From Corynebacterium atypicum (GTDB taxonomy: Bacteria; Actinomycetota; Actinomycetes; Mycobacteriales; Mycobacteriaceae), in contig NZ_CP008944.1 of assembly GCF_000732945.1 (NCBI RefSeq), positions 1,603,784 through 1,667,783 on the forward strand: 64,000 nucleotides of DNA. The letters run 5' to 3'. The position numbers and the translations under genes were made by a program. Below, piece by piece: positions 37,616-45,459 of this stretch. Below the pieces are notes generated by a model. It did no database searches. It was not told where the DNA came from and saw only the letters and a program-made list of their open reading frames with translations. Numbering within the stretch: the first letter of the stretch is position 1; every line of letters begins with the position of its first letter.

Positions 37616-39538
37616 ATGTGCGGTCTGCTCGGCCTCCTCACCAGCAATCAGACGGCCAACCAGTACCTCGAAGCCGTCCGGGAGGCGCTCCCGTGCATGA
37701 GGCACCGGGGGCCGGACGGCACCGACACGTTTGCTAACGATGACGTCGTATTCGGCTTCAACCGCCTTTCCATCATCGACCTCGCCCATTCGCACCAGCC
37801 GCTGACGTGGGGGCCGGAGGAAGATCCGGAGCGCTACACGTTGACCTTTAACGGCGAGATCTACAACTACATCGAGCTGCGTGAGGAGCTGAAGGCCGCC
37901 GGTCTTCCCTTCCACACGACTGGCGATACGGAGACCATTGCCGCCGGGTTTCATCACTGGGGCGAAAACGTGGTCGATCACCTACGCGGGATGTTTGCCT
38001 TCGCCATCTGGGATTCAAAGTCCCGGTCGCTTTTCCTGGCTCGCGATCAATTTGGCATCAAGCCCATGTTCATCGCTACCACCGAGGCTGGCACCGCGTT
38101 TTCCTCGGAGAAAAAGACGCTGCTCGCCCTAGCCGAGCGGATGGGCATCGACCTGTCGCTTGACCGGCGCGCCATTGAGCACTACGTCGACCTGCAGTAC
38201 GTCCCCGAGCCAGAGACGCTCCACCAGGGCATCCGTCGGCTCGAGTCTGGCTGCTGCGCGACCGTGTCGCCGGGCGGCGAGCTGGCGGTGCGCCGTTACT
38301 TCAAGCCCCGTTTCCACGCGACACCCGTTCCTAAGGGCCAGGAACAGGATCTCTTCGACCGCATCACCAACGTTCTCGAAGACTCCGTGGCCAAGCACAT
38401 GCGCGCGGACGTCACCGTAGGTTCGTTCTTGTCCGGCGGGATCGATTCGACGGCGATCGCCGCGCTGGCCAAGCGCCACAACCCGAAACTCCTCACCTTC
38501 ACCACGGGCTTCGAGCGGGAGGGCTATTCGGAAGTCGACGTGGCCGCCGAGTCCGCCGCGGCCATCGGCACCGAGCACATCGTCAAGATTGTCTCCCCCG
38601 AAGAGTATGCCGACGCCGTCCCGAAGATCATGTGGTACCTCGACGACCCGGTGGCCGATCCGTCGCTAGTCCCCCTGTACTTTGTCGCCGCCGAGGCCCG
38701 TAAACACGTTAAAGTGGTCCTCTCCGGCGAGGGGGCGGATGAGCTCTTCGGTGGCTACACCATCTACAAGGAGCCGCTGTCCCTTAAGCCCTTTGAGAAG
38801 GTACCCGCGCCCCTGCTCAAGGGCCTGCGTCGCCTCTCCGCGGTTCTTCCCGATGGCGTCAAGGGCAAGTCACTGCTCGAGCGCGGCACGCAGCCCATGG
38901 AGGACCGCTACTACGGCAACGCTCGCTCGTTCAACTTTAAACAGCTCAACCGCGTGCTGCCCTGGGCCAAGCCAGAGTGGGACCACCGCGAGGTCACCCG
39001 GCCCATCTACGCACAATCGACCGAAATGGACCCGGTTGCCCGCATGCAGCACCTCGACCTGTTCACCTGGATGCGCGGCGACATCCTGGTCAAGGCCGAC
39101 AAGATCAATATGGCCAACTCGCTCGAGTTGCGCGTGCCGTTCCTCGATAAGGAAGTCTTCCGCGTCGCCGAATCCATCCCCTACGACCTGAAAATCGCCC
39201 ACGGGACGACCAAGTACGCCCTGCGCAAGGCCTTGGAGAACATCGTTCCCGCGCACGTTCTGCACCGCCGCAAGCTCGGCTTCCCCGTGCCCATGCGGCA
39301 CTGGCTCGCCGGCGACGAGCTGTACGGCTGGGCTCAGGATCAGATCAAAGCCTCCCAAACCGACGACATCTTTGATAAGCCCGCCGTGCTCGAGATGCTT
39401 AAGGAACACCGCGACGGCGTCTCCGACCACTCCAGGCGGCTGTGGACGGTGCTCGCATTCATGATCTGGCACGGAATCTTCATCGAGGACCGCATCCATC
39501 CGACCATCGATACCCCCGACTACCCGGTCGACATTTAG
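37616..39538 (+). CDS. ltsA: Glutamine amidotransferase LtsA (asparagine synthetase-like)
   Basis: Glutamine-dependent amidotransferase. In C. glutamicum LtsA amidates meso-diaminopimelate in peptidoglycan precursors, and mutants are lysozyme sensitive. The 640-residue protein begins MCGLLGLL, giving the N-terminal nucleophile Cys2 of class II glutaminase domains, with RHRGPDGTD near residue 29 and NGEIYNY near 81; the synthetase domain has the PPi loop SGGIDSTA near residue 272 and EGADELFGGY near 372. The position next to ctaC is the same as in C. glutamicum. It is called ltsA rather than asnB on context and that similarity. Confidence 0.9.
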   Translation: MCGLLGLLTSNQTANQYLEAVREALPCMRHRGPDGTDTFANDDVVFGFNRLSIIDLAHSHQPLTWGPEEDPERYTLTFNGEIYNYIELREELKAAGLPFHTTGDTETIAAGFHHWGENVVDHLRGMFAFAIWDSKSRSLFLARDQFGIKPMFIATTEAGTAFSSEKKTLLALAERMGIDLSLDRRAIEHYVDLQYVPEPETLHQGIRRLESGCCATVSPGGELAVRRYFKPRFHATPVPKGQEQDLFDRITNVLEDSVAKHMRADVTVGSFLSGGIDSTAIAALAKRHNPKLLTFTTGFEREGYSEVDVAAESAAAIGTEHIVKIVSPEEYADAVPKIMWYLDDPVADPSLVPLYFVAAEARKHVKVVLSGEGADELFGGYTIYKEPLSLKPFEKVPAPLLKGLRRLSAVLPDGVKGKSLLERGTQPMEDRYYGNARSFNFKQLNRVLPWAKPEWDHREVTRPIYAQSTEMDPVARMQHLDLFTWMRGDILVKADKINMANSLELRVPFLDKEVFRVAESIPYDLKIAHGTTKYALRKALENIVPAHVLHRRKLGFPVPMRHWLAGDELYGWAQDQIKASQTDDIFDKPAVLEMLKEHRDGVSDHSRRLWTVLAFMIWHGIFIEDRIHPTIDTPDYPVDI

Positions 39539-39552
39539 CGGATATGACGCGT

Positions 39553-39584
39553 GTGGGCCCGCCGGCACCAGCCGGCGGGCCCAC
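39553..39584. terminator. Bidirectional terminator-like hairpin between ltsA and erpA
   Basis: GTGGGCCCGCCGGC at 39553-39566 and GCCGGCGGGCCCAC at 39571-39584 form a perfect 14-bp stem with an ACCA loop between two convergent genes. There is no strong T-run on either side. Confidence 0.75.
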
Positions 39585-39605
39585 GTGCTCGAGAGCAATA
39601 CGGTC

Positions 39606-39950
39606 CTAGTTAAAGGAATCGCCGCACGCGCAAGAGCCGGTGGCGTTGGGGTTGTTAATGGTAAAGCCCTGCTGCTCGATGGTGTCCGCAAAGTCGATGG
39701 TGGCGCCGTTCAGGTACGGGACCGACATGCGATCGACCACCAGGTTCACGCCGTGGAACTCGTCGACCTTGTCGCCGTCTAGTGCGCGGTCATCGAAGTA
39801 CAGCTGGTACCGCAGCCCAGCACAGCCGCCGGGCTGCACCGCGATGCGCAGCGAGAGGTCGTCCCGCCCCTCCTGGTCGAGAAGCGCCTTGGCCTTCTTC
39901 GCCGCGGCGTCGGTAAGAGTCACCCCAGTCTGTGTGGACGGTGCAGTCAT
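39606..39950 (-). CDS. erpA: Iron-sulfur cluster insertion protein (ErpA/HesB type)
   Basis: A-type carrier that delivers Fe-S clusters to apoproteins. The 114-residue protein starts MTAPSTQTGVTLTDAAAKKAKALL at the ATG 39950, which has AAGGAG 7 nt upstream, and has the three conserved cysteines: GGCAGL near residue 41 and SCACGDSF at the C-terminus. Length is typical. Lipoate synthase LipA encoded downstream in the window is one plausible client, by inference. Confidence 0.92.
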   Translation of the reverse strand: MTAPSTQTGVTLTDAAAKKAKALLDQEGRDDLSLRIAVQPGGCAGLRYQLYFDDRALDGDKVDEFHGVNLVVDRMSVPYLNGATIDFADTIEQQGFTINNPNATGSCACGDSFN

Positions 39951-40117
39951 GGTCAAGCTCCTTCACGCAAGGTGTCATTTTCGGGCTAGTGTGCACACTC
40001 TACTCCCTTAAGCGGTACAGCCTAGCTCCACGTGGCTAAACCTTACCCGCATTTATTCCGGAAAACACCGCGGCCCACTGGCCCACGGGGTCGAGGCCGG
40101 CTTGTAACCTGGAGATC

Positions 40118-40843
40118 GTGAAATTCCCTTGGCAGAAGAAAGATGACGCCGCGGAGCCTGAGTCGGGTTCGCACGCTGTCCGCGCCGAAGAGGCTTCGCT
40201 CGAGCACACCTCGCCTACAGCCGGCGGCGCCGAACGCGACCGCGGTTATACCCCGCCAAAAGGGCGCCCGACCCCGAAGCGGCGGGACCAGGAGCGCGCC
40301 CGCGGCGTAATCCGCGGAGAATCCATGGCGCCGACGACGCCCGCGCAGGATAGGGAAAAGCGCAAGAAGCTCAAGGAGTCCATGACCAAGGAGGAATGGA
40401 AAGCGCACAAGGCCAAGGAGCGCGAACAGCACCGGGCCGCGCAGCGCGAAGCGCAGGCCCGCATGGATGCCGGCGACGAGCGCTACCTCTTGGCCCGCGA
40501 CCGCGGGGAGGAACGCCGCTTTGTGCGCGATTGGGTAGACGCACGGCGGCACATCAATAACTTCGTCATGCCGGCGGCCCTCGTTCTGTTGGTGATCATG
40601 TTGGTCTCGAACGCGGCGCCGCAGCTAGCCCAGGTCACCTCCCTCGTTGCGATGGCCTTCATCGTCGTGTTCTTTATCGAGGGGATCTTTATCGGCCGAC
40701 GGGCCAACGCGGCCGTGCGTGAGCGCTTCCCGGGCACTAACCAGACCGGGTTTGGGTTAGGCATGTCCGCCTACTCTCGGGCCACCCAGCCGCGGCGATG
40801 GCGCACTCCGCGCCCACGCGTAGAGCTCGGCGCCGACATCTAG
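40118..40843 (+). CDS. DUF3043 domain membrane protein
   Basis: Actinobacterial protein of unknown function. The 241-residue sequence has a charged, Lys/Arg/Glu-rich N-terminal half that begins MKFPWQKKDDAAEPESGS and contains PKGRPTPKRRDQERARG near residue 46, then two hydrophobic segments (about 150-168 and 172-192) and a basic C-terminus. The GTG at 40118 is preceded by TGGAG. It is divergent from erpA and 12 bp upstream of the cobT-like gene, an order also found in C. glutamicum. Confidence 0.85.
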   Translation: MKFPWQKKDDAAEPESGSHAVRAEEASLEHTSPTAGGAERDRGYTPPKGRPTPKRRDQERARGVIRGESMAPTTPAQDREKRKKLKESMTKEEWKAHKAKEREQHRAAQREAQARMDAGDERYLLARDRGEERRFVRDWVDARRHINNFVMPAALVLLVIMLVSNAAPQLAQVTSLVAMAFIVVFFIEGIFIGRRANAAVRERFPGTNQTGFGLGMSAYSRATQPRRWRTPRPRVELGADI

Positions 40844-40855
40844 CGGGAAGCCGAC

Positions 40856-41959
40856 GTGTCGATCACTCAACCCGACCTTGCCTGCGGGCAGATCCCGGAG
40901 CCGGACCGCGCGGCCTACCGCAGGATGCAGCGGTTGTTGCGTAATGCGATCTCGCCCGCCGCTCCGTTGAGCGCCGAGCAACTTGGGCGGCTGAAGGACG
41001 TCGCGGCGTTTTTCGCCGGCGCGCGCTCAGCGGTGCCGCCGGAGCCGATTGGGCGGGCTCAGCTCGTGGTCTTCGGGGCACACCACGGAATCGCCGAGCG
41101 CGTCGAAACTTCCTCCCGGGCGGATGCCACGGATCGGATTGCGGCGGGGCTCGCCACGGGCCAGTCCCCGGCTGCGGTCACGGCGCCCAGGGCGGACTGT
41201 GGAGTCACGCTTATCGACGTCGCGTTGCGTGGCGAGGTGCCCGGCTTCGACCAGCGCACACGGGTGCGCGAAGGGGTCGGCAGGATCGACGTCGAGGATG
41301 CGATGGACACCGCGGAGCTGGAACGCTCCTTCGCACTCGGCCAGGAGGCGGCCTCGCACGCCATCGACTCCGGGGCCGACGTGGTGGCGCCTGCGGTATT
41401 TGGCGCCGGCGTCGAGCTCGCGGCGTTGGCAGTAATGGGCAGGGTGACCGGGATCGAGCCGGTGGCGCTGCTGGGGTTCGAGGGCACTGACGATCGCCGC
41501 TGGGTTCGCCGGCTCAGCGTGGTGCGCGACGCGATGTTCCGGGCCCGCGCGACCGGCCGCGATCCGGCGGGGGCGCTCCGCGTCTGCGGCGGCTGCGACC
41601 TTGTCGCCGTCGTTGGATTCGTCGCAGAGGCTGCAGCGAGGCGCACCCCGATTGTCCTGGACGGCATGGAAACTGCGGTCGCTGCGCTGTGCGCGGACAC
41701 ACTTGCTCCGGGGTCCGGCGAGTGGGTGCTCCCCGGTGCGTTGACCCCCGGCCCAGCCCACGCCCGCGTGCTGCGCGCGCTGGGGCGCCGTGCGCTTTTC
41801 GCCATCAACGTCCCGGTTGGCCAGGGCTTTCAGGCTCTGACGACCCTGTCGATCCTGCGCTCGGCGGTGGTGATCGCTCGCGGCTGCGAGCTCCCGGAGC
41901 CCGCCGGCCCGCAGGAGCCGCCGGAGCCTGCTGAGGCTGCGCACGGCGACGGGGCATAA
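40856..41959 (+). CDS. cobT: Divergent CobT-like (nicotinate-nucleotide:DMB phosphoribosyltransferase family) protein
   Basis: The 367-residue protein has the CobT fold signature in its N-terminal half (VVFGAHHGIAERV near residue 71, where CobT has GDHG) and overall length. CobT activates the lower base of cobalamin using nicotinate mononucleotide. Here the C-terminal active-site region departs from the family: where CobT has an SHxSxEPGH stretch and the catalytic Glu in LGEGxGA, this protein has ALTPGPAH near residue 298 and VPVGQGFQAL near residue 321, putting Gln at the catalytic position by eye alignment. cobU and cobS, which adjoin it in C. glutamicum, are absent between DUF3043 and ilvE. 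It may be inactive or repurposed. Confidence 0.7.
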   Translation: MSITQPDLACGQIPEPDRAAYRRMQRLLRNAISPAAPLSAEQLGRLKDVAAFFAGARSAVPPEPIGRAQLVVFGAHHGIAERVETSSRADATDRIAAGLATGQSPAAVTAPRADCGVTLIDVALRGEVPGFDQRTRVREGVGRIDVEDAMDTAELERSFALGQEAASHAIDSGADVVAPAVFGAGVELAALAVMGRVTGIEPVALLGFEGTDDRRWVRRLSVVRDAMFRARATGRDPAGALRVCGGCDLVAVVGFVAEAAARRTPIVLDGMETAVAALCADTLAPGSGEWVLPGALTPGPAHARVLRALGRRALFAINVPVGQGFQALTTLSILRSAVVIARGCELPEPAGPQEPPEPAEAAHGDGA

Positions 41960-41983
41960 GCCGCTTCGACTGCGCTCCCCGGC

Positions 41984-42007
41984 GCCACCGCCCGGGCGCG
42001 CGGTGGC
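41984..42007. terminator. Hairpin between convergent cobT-like and ilvE genes
   Basis: GCCACCGC (41984-41991) and GCGGTGGC (42000-42007) form a perfect 8-bp stem with a GC-rich loop. It lies between two converging stop codons; the T-run is absent, so termination strength is uncertain. Confidence 0.5.
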
Positions 42008-42011
42008 ACGC

Positions 42012-43127
42012 CTAGTTCTTCGCGGGCACGAGCACGTAACGCCACCCGTGCGGGTCGTCCGCCTCGCCATGTTGGATTGCGGTCAAGGCCTCGCGCAGCT
42101 GCATCGTGATCGTCCCGGCCTCGTTGCCATTGACTTCGAACTCCCCGTCTTCAGAGAGCACCCGGCCCACCGGGGTAAGCACGGCCGCGGTGCCGCACGC
42201 GAGCGCTTCGGTCATCTTGCCTTGCGCGACGTCGTCACGCCACTGCTCGACGGTGATGCGCTCCTCGGCGGTCTCGAACCCGAGGTCCTCGGCGACCTGC
42301 AGCAGCGAGTCCCGGGTAACCCCGGGCAAAAGCGATCCGGACAGCGCTGGGGTGACCACCTTCACGTTGCTCTCGGCGGCCGAGCCGTAAACGAACATCA
42401 GGTTCATCCCGCCCATCTCTTCGATATACGTACGGTCGATAGCATCAAGCCAGACCACCTGGTCGCAGCCCTTCTCCGCAGCTTGGGTCTGCGCTTTGAG
42501 GCTGGCGGCGTAGTTACCAGCGAACTTCGCGGCACCGGTGCCCCCGGGCGCCGCGCGCACGTAGTCCTGGCAGATCCAGACGCTGACCGGCTTCACCCCG
42601 CCGGTGAAATACGCCCCAGAGGGCGAGGCGATGACGAACATCGAGTAGGACTTTGAGGCGTGCACGCCGAGCGTCGGTTCGGTGGCGAACATAACCGGGC
42701 GCAGGTAGAGCGCCGCCTCCCCGCCCGCCGCGGGGACCCAGTCCTGATCGACGTCGACAAGCACGCGCAGGGCTTCCAGGAAATCTTCCTCCGGCAGCTC
42801 GGGCATGTCCATGCGCCGGGCAGAGTTCTGGAACCGCCGAGCATTCTGCTCCGGGCGGAAGGTGGCGATCGAGCCGTCGGGCAGGCGGTAAGCCTTCAGC
42901 CCTTCGAAGATAGCCTGGCCGTAATGCAAGACGCTGGCGGCCGGCGAGATCGAGAAATCGCCGTACGGCACGACCTGGGCTTCGGTCCAGCCGGAGTCTT
43001 GTGTCCAGGTAATACGCACCATGTGGTCGGTGAAGACCTGGCCGAAGGCCGGGTCCCGCAGGATTTCCGCGCGCTCGTCTTCAGGAGTCGGATGTAGGGT
43101 GCGATGAATCTCAAAATCTAGAGCCAT
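42012..43127 (-). CDS. ilvE: Branched-chain amino acid aminotransferase IlvE
   Basis: PLP enzyme for the last step of leucine, isoleucine and valine synthesis. The 371-residue protein is a class IV (BCAT eukaryote-like) aminotransferase with GQAIFEGLKAYRLPDG near residue 70, the Schiff-base lysine in GGTGAAKFAGNYAASL (K201), and EEMGGMNLMFV near residue 238. A short 5' leader is likely: TAAGAAT lies just before the ATG. No leader peptide rich in Leu/Ile/Val was found upstream. Confidence 0.95.
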   Translation of the reverse strand: MALDFEIHRTLHPTPEDERAEILRDPAFGQVFTDHMVRITWTQDSGWTEAQVVPYGDFSISPAASVLHYGQAIFEGLKAYRLPDGSIATFRPEQNARRFQNSARRMDMPELPEEDFLEALRVLVDVDQDWVPAAGGEAALYLRPVMFATEPTLGVHASKSYSMFVIASPSGAYFTGGVKPVSVWICQDYVRAAPGGTGAAKFAGNYAASLKAQTQAAEKGCDQVVWLDAIDRTYIEEMGGMNLMFVYGSAAESNVKVVTPALSGSLLPGVTRDSLLQVAEDLGFETAEERITVEQWRDDVAQGKMTEALACGTAAVLTPVGRVLSEDGEFEVNGNEAGTITMQLREALTAIQHGEADDPHGWRYVLVPAKN

Positions 43128-43375
43128 ATTCTTACCGTACTCTTCCGTTTTGCCTGCCTCACCACTTGCCCGCTCGCGGCAATTTCACTCCCGCACCCGG
43201 TTCGCGCCGGGGCAGCGCTGCCCGGCGACCGAGTGGTGGGCCCAGCGCTACCTGGCTCCCGGCGGCTAGGGTAAAGGCAACCTACAAGCACACCATTGTG
43301 AAGGTCAGCTAGAAGTGTCTTCGCCATTTCCCCCCGGCTACCGGAGCCGTCGCAGCCGCTTACCTGGGTAAAAAG

Positions 43376-44923
43376 GTGCCCAAGAAGGCCGAGGCCTTAG
43401 TGCTCGGCGTGTTTTCCGCCCCCCCCGATGAGGGCGAGCCGCCTGCGGCTTCCACCCGCCCTCGGGCCGGCGGCATTGAACTCGCCGTCCCGGCCGCGCT
43501 GAGTGCCGGCTGCGCCAAGGCGGTCCTCCGTCGCCTCGAGGCGGCCGGCGTGACGGGGGCGCCCGGCTCCGTCACCGCCGTCGCGGCCCCGGCCGAGGGC
43601 GAATCGGGCTATCAAGAAGGCCTGCCCGCCACGATCATTACGGTCGGTCTAGGCGACGCCGAAAGCCTCGACTCGGAGGCGCTGCGGCGCAGTGCCGGCG
43701 CGGTTGCCCGGTGGCTGACCGCAGCCCCCGCGAAATTCGGGCACGTCGCAACCACGCTCAGCGACTTTGGCCTGGCCGCCGCGGTAGAAGGCTGGCTGCT
43801 GGGCTCTTACCAGTTCACGGGGTTCGCGCACCAGGCCGCCCACGCCCCTGGGGTGACGTTTGTGGCCGCAGGCAAGGGCTCGAAAAAGGAATTCGTGGCC
43901 GCTCAGATCACCGCCGAGGCCGTCATCTTCGCCCGCGACCTGGTGAACACCCCCGCGAATTTCTGCTACCCGGCCGCGTATGCCGACTACCTCGCGCATA
44001 CCGCAGAGCAGTTGGGCGTCAAGGCCCAGGTGTTTGACGCCAAGGAGCTGGCCAAGCGCGGCTTCGGCGGGGTGCTCGCCGTGGGGCAAGGCTCGCACCG
44101 CGAGCCCCGGGTGGTGCACCTGAAGTGGAAGCCGAAGAAAGCCAAGAAGCTTACCGCACCCAAACTCGCCCTGGTGGGCAAGGGCATCACCTTCGATACC
44201 GGCGGCATCTCGCTGAAGCCGGCACGCTCGATGGAAGACATGATCTCTGATATGGGCGGATCCGCTGCCGCAGCGGCCGCGGTGTTTGCCGCCGCGCGGC
44301 TAGACCTCCAGCTCGAGGTAACCTCCACCCTGGCGATCGCGGAGAACATGCCATCGGGCCACGCCACGCGCCCCGGCGACGTGATCACTCACTATGGCGG
44401 CACCACCTCCGAGATCATCAACACCGACGCCGAAGGCCGCCTCGTTCTGGCCGACGCCATCGCCTTCGCGGCCGAGACCGAGCCGGATTATCTGGTAGAG
44501 ACGTCGACGCTGACCGGGGCGCAGATCGTCGCCCTGGGCACGCGCACCGCCGGCGTGATGGGCTCGCCCGAATTCAGCGCTCAGGTGGCCGCTATCGGCC
44601 GCGAGGTGGGAGAAAACGCATGGGCGATGCCGCTGCTAGAGGAACACGACGAGGCGGCGCGCTCGCCTATCGCCGACCTCCGCAACGCGTCGAACTCCCG
44701 CGACGGCGGCATGCTCTTTGCCGCGACGTACCTCTCGCGGTTCGTCCCCGACTCGCTGCCCTGGGCCCACGTGGATATCGTCGGGCCGTCTTTCAACACC
44801 GGTAGCGCCCACGGCTACACCCCCAAGCGCGCTACTGGCACGCCCGTGCGCACCTTCATCGCACTGATGCAGAAGCTCTGCGCCGCGACGGCTCCCGCGA
44901 CTGGCCCGGAGGCTAAGGCGTAG
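43376..44923 (+). CDS. pepA: Leucyl aminopeptidase (M17), probable 5' frameshift
   Basis: Cytosolic dinuclear-metal aminopeptidase. The 515-residue frame has the M17 metal and catalytic blocks: VGKGITFDTGGISLKP near residue 269 and NTDAEGRLVLADA near residue 350, plus LRNASNSRDGGMLFAATYL near 439. The first usable codon in frame is GTG 43376, with no SD. Upstream in another frame a GTG at 43315 has GAAGG about 10 nt before it; removing one C from the C6 run at 43330-43335 joins that start to the frame and adds about 20 residues (beginning SSPFPPATGAVAAAYLG). The frame is therefore probably truncated by a +1 indel. Confidence 0.92.
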   Translation: MPKKAEALVLGVFSAPPDEGEPPAASTRPRAGGIELAVPAALSAGCAKAVLRRLEAAGVTGAPGSVTAVAAPAEGESGYQEGLPATIITVGLGDAESLDSEALRRSAGAVARWLTAAPAKFGHVATTLSDFGLAAAVEGWLLGSYQFTGFAHQAAHAPGVTFVAAGKGSKKEFVAAQITAEAVIFARDLVNTPANFCYPAAYADYLAHTAEQLGVKAQVFDAKELAKRGFGGVLAVGQGSHREPRVVHLKWKPKKAKKLTAPKLALVGKGITFDTGGISLKPARSMEDMISDMGGSAAAAAAVFAAARLDLQLEVTSTLAIAENMPSGHATRPGDVITHYGGTTSEIINTDAEGRLVLADAIAFAAETEPDYLVETSTLTGAQIVALGTRTAGVMGSPEFSAQVAAIGREVGENAWAMPLLEEHDEAARSPIADLRNASNSRDGGMLFAATYLSRFVPDSLPWAHVDIVGPSFNTGSAHGYTPKRATGTPVRTFIALMQKLCAATAPATGPEAKA

Positions 44924-45308
44924 GGTCTTCCCCTTGCTCGAACCGGGCCCGGCGGTCCCGCTGCTCGGCACGCTTGCGCAAGATGCGATCGCGCTCGATC
45001 CGTTTGCGCATCCGGTCGGGGTAGCCCGTCTCCTCGACGTCGTAGACGGGAACACCGAGCAGCTTGGCCACGGCGTCGATACCCTTGGGCCCGCCGATGG
45101 GGCGGCGGGTGAACTCCCCGCCACGGTCGACCAACACCACGGACATCTCATTGAGCATGGTTTCGGGCTCCACGTAGGCCTCGATGGGGCCCCGCCCTTC
45201 GGCCCACTGAGTCAACCGCTGGGCGTCGCGCGGCCGGATCGTGTCTCCCGGAGCACGCGGCGGGCGCACGGGACTTGAGCGGCGGGATCGGCCGAAGAGG
45301 TTAAACAC
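44913..45308 (-). CDS. Conserved hypothetical protein
   Basis: A 131-residue basic protein beginning MFNLFGRSRRSSPVRPPRAPG with no family I recognise. It has a charged helical C-terminus (RMRKRIERDRILRKRAEQRDR around residues 99-119) and a central MSVVLVDRGGEFTRRPIGGPKG stretch. Its last codons overlap the pepA 3' end by 11 bp on opposite strands. Related genes occupy this place between pepA and aceF in C. glutamicum, which supports it as real. It diverges from aceF across 150 bp. Confidence 0.7.
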   Translation of the reverse strand: MFNLFGRSRRSSPVRPPRAPGDTIRPRDAQRLTQWAEGRGPIEAYVEPETMLNEMSVVLVDRGGEFTRRPIGGPKGIDAVAKLLGVPVYDVEETGYPDRMRKRIERDRILRKRAEQRDRRARFEQGEDPTP

Positions 45309-45459
45309 GCCCTTCGATTGTAGGCGAGCCCTTCGGGTTCATTCGGGGATTCCTCGCGCGGCGCTCGGACCTGCGCATTACATCGGCACCGCTAAGCGGG
45401 TACGGTTGTGTTTAAAACTACACCCAAATACACGCGACTTTTCGAGGAGTCTGACACCC

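Noticed and set aside
43118..43327. 69-codon minus-strand frame upstream of ilvE as a leader peptide
   Set aside because: It has no run of Leu, Ile or Val codons and no attenuator hairpin pair, and overlaps the ilvE start region.
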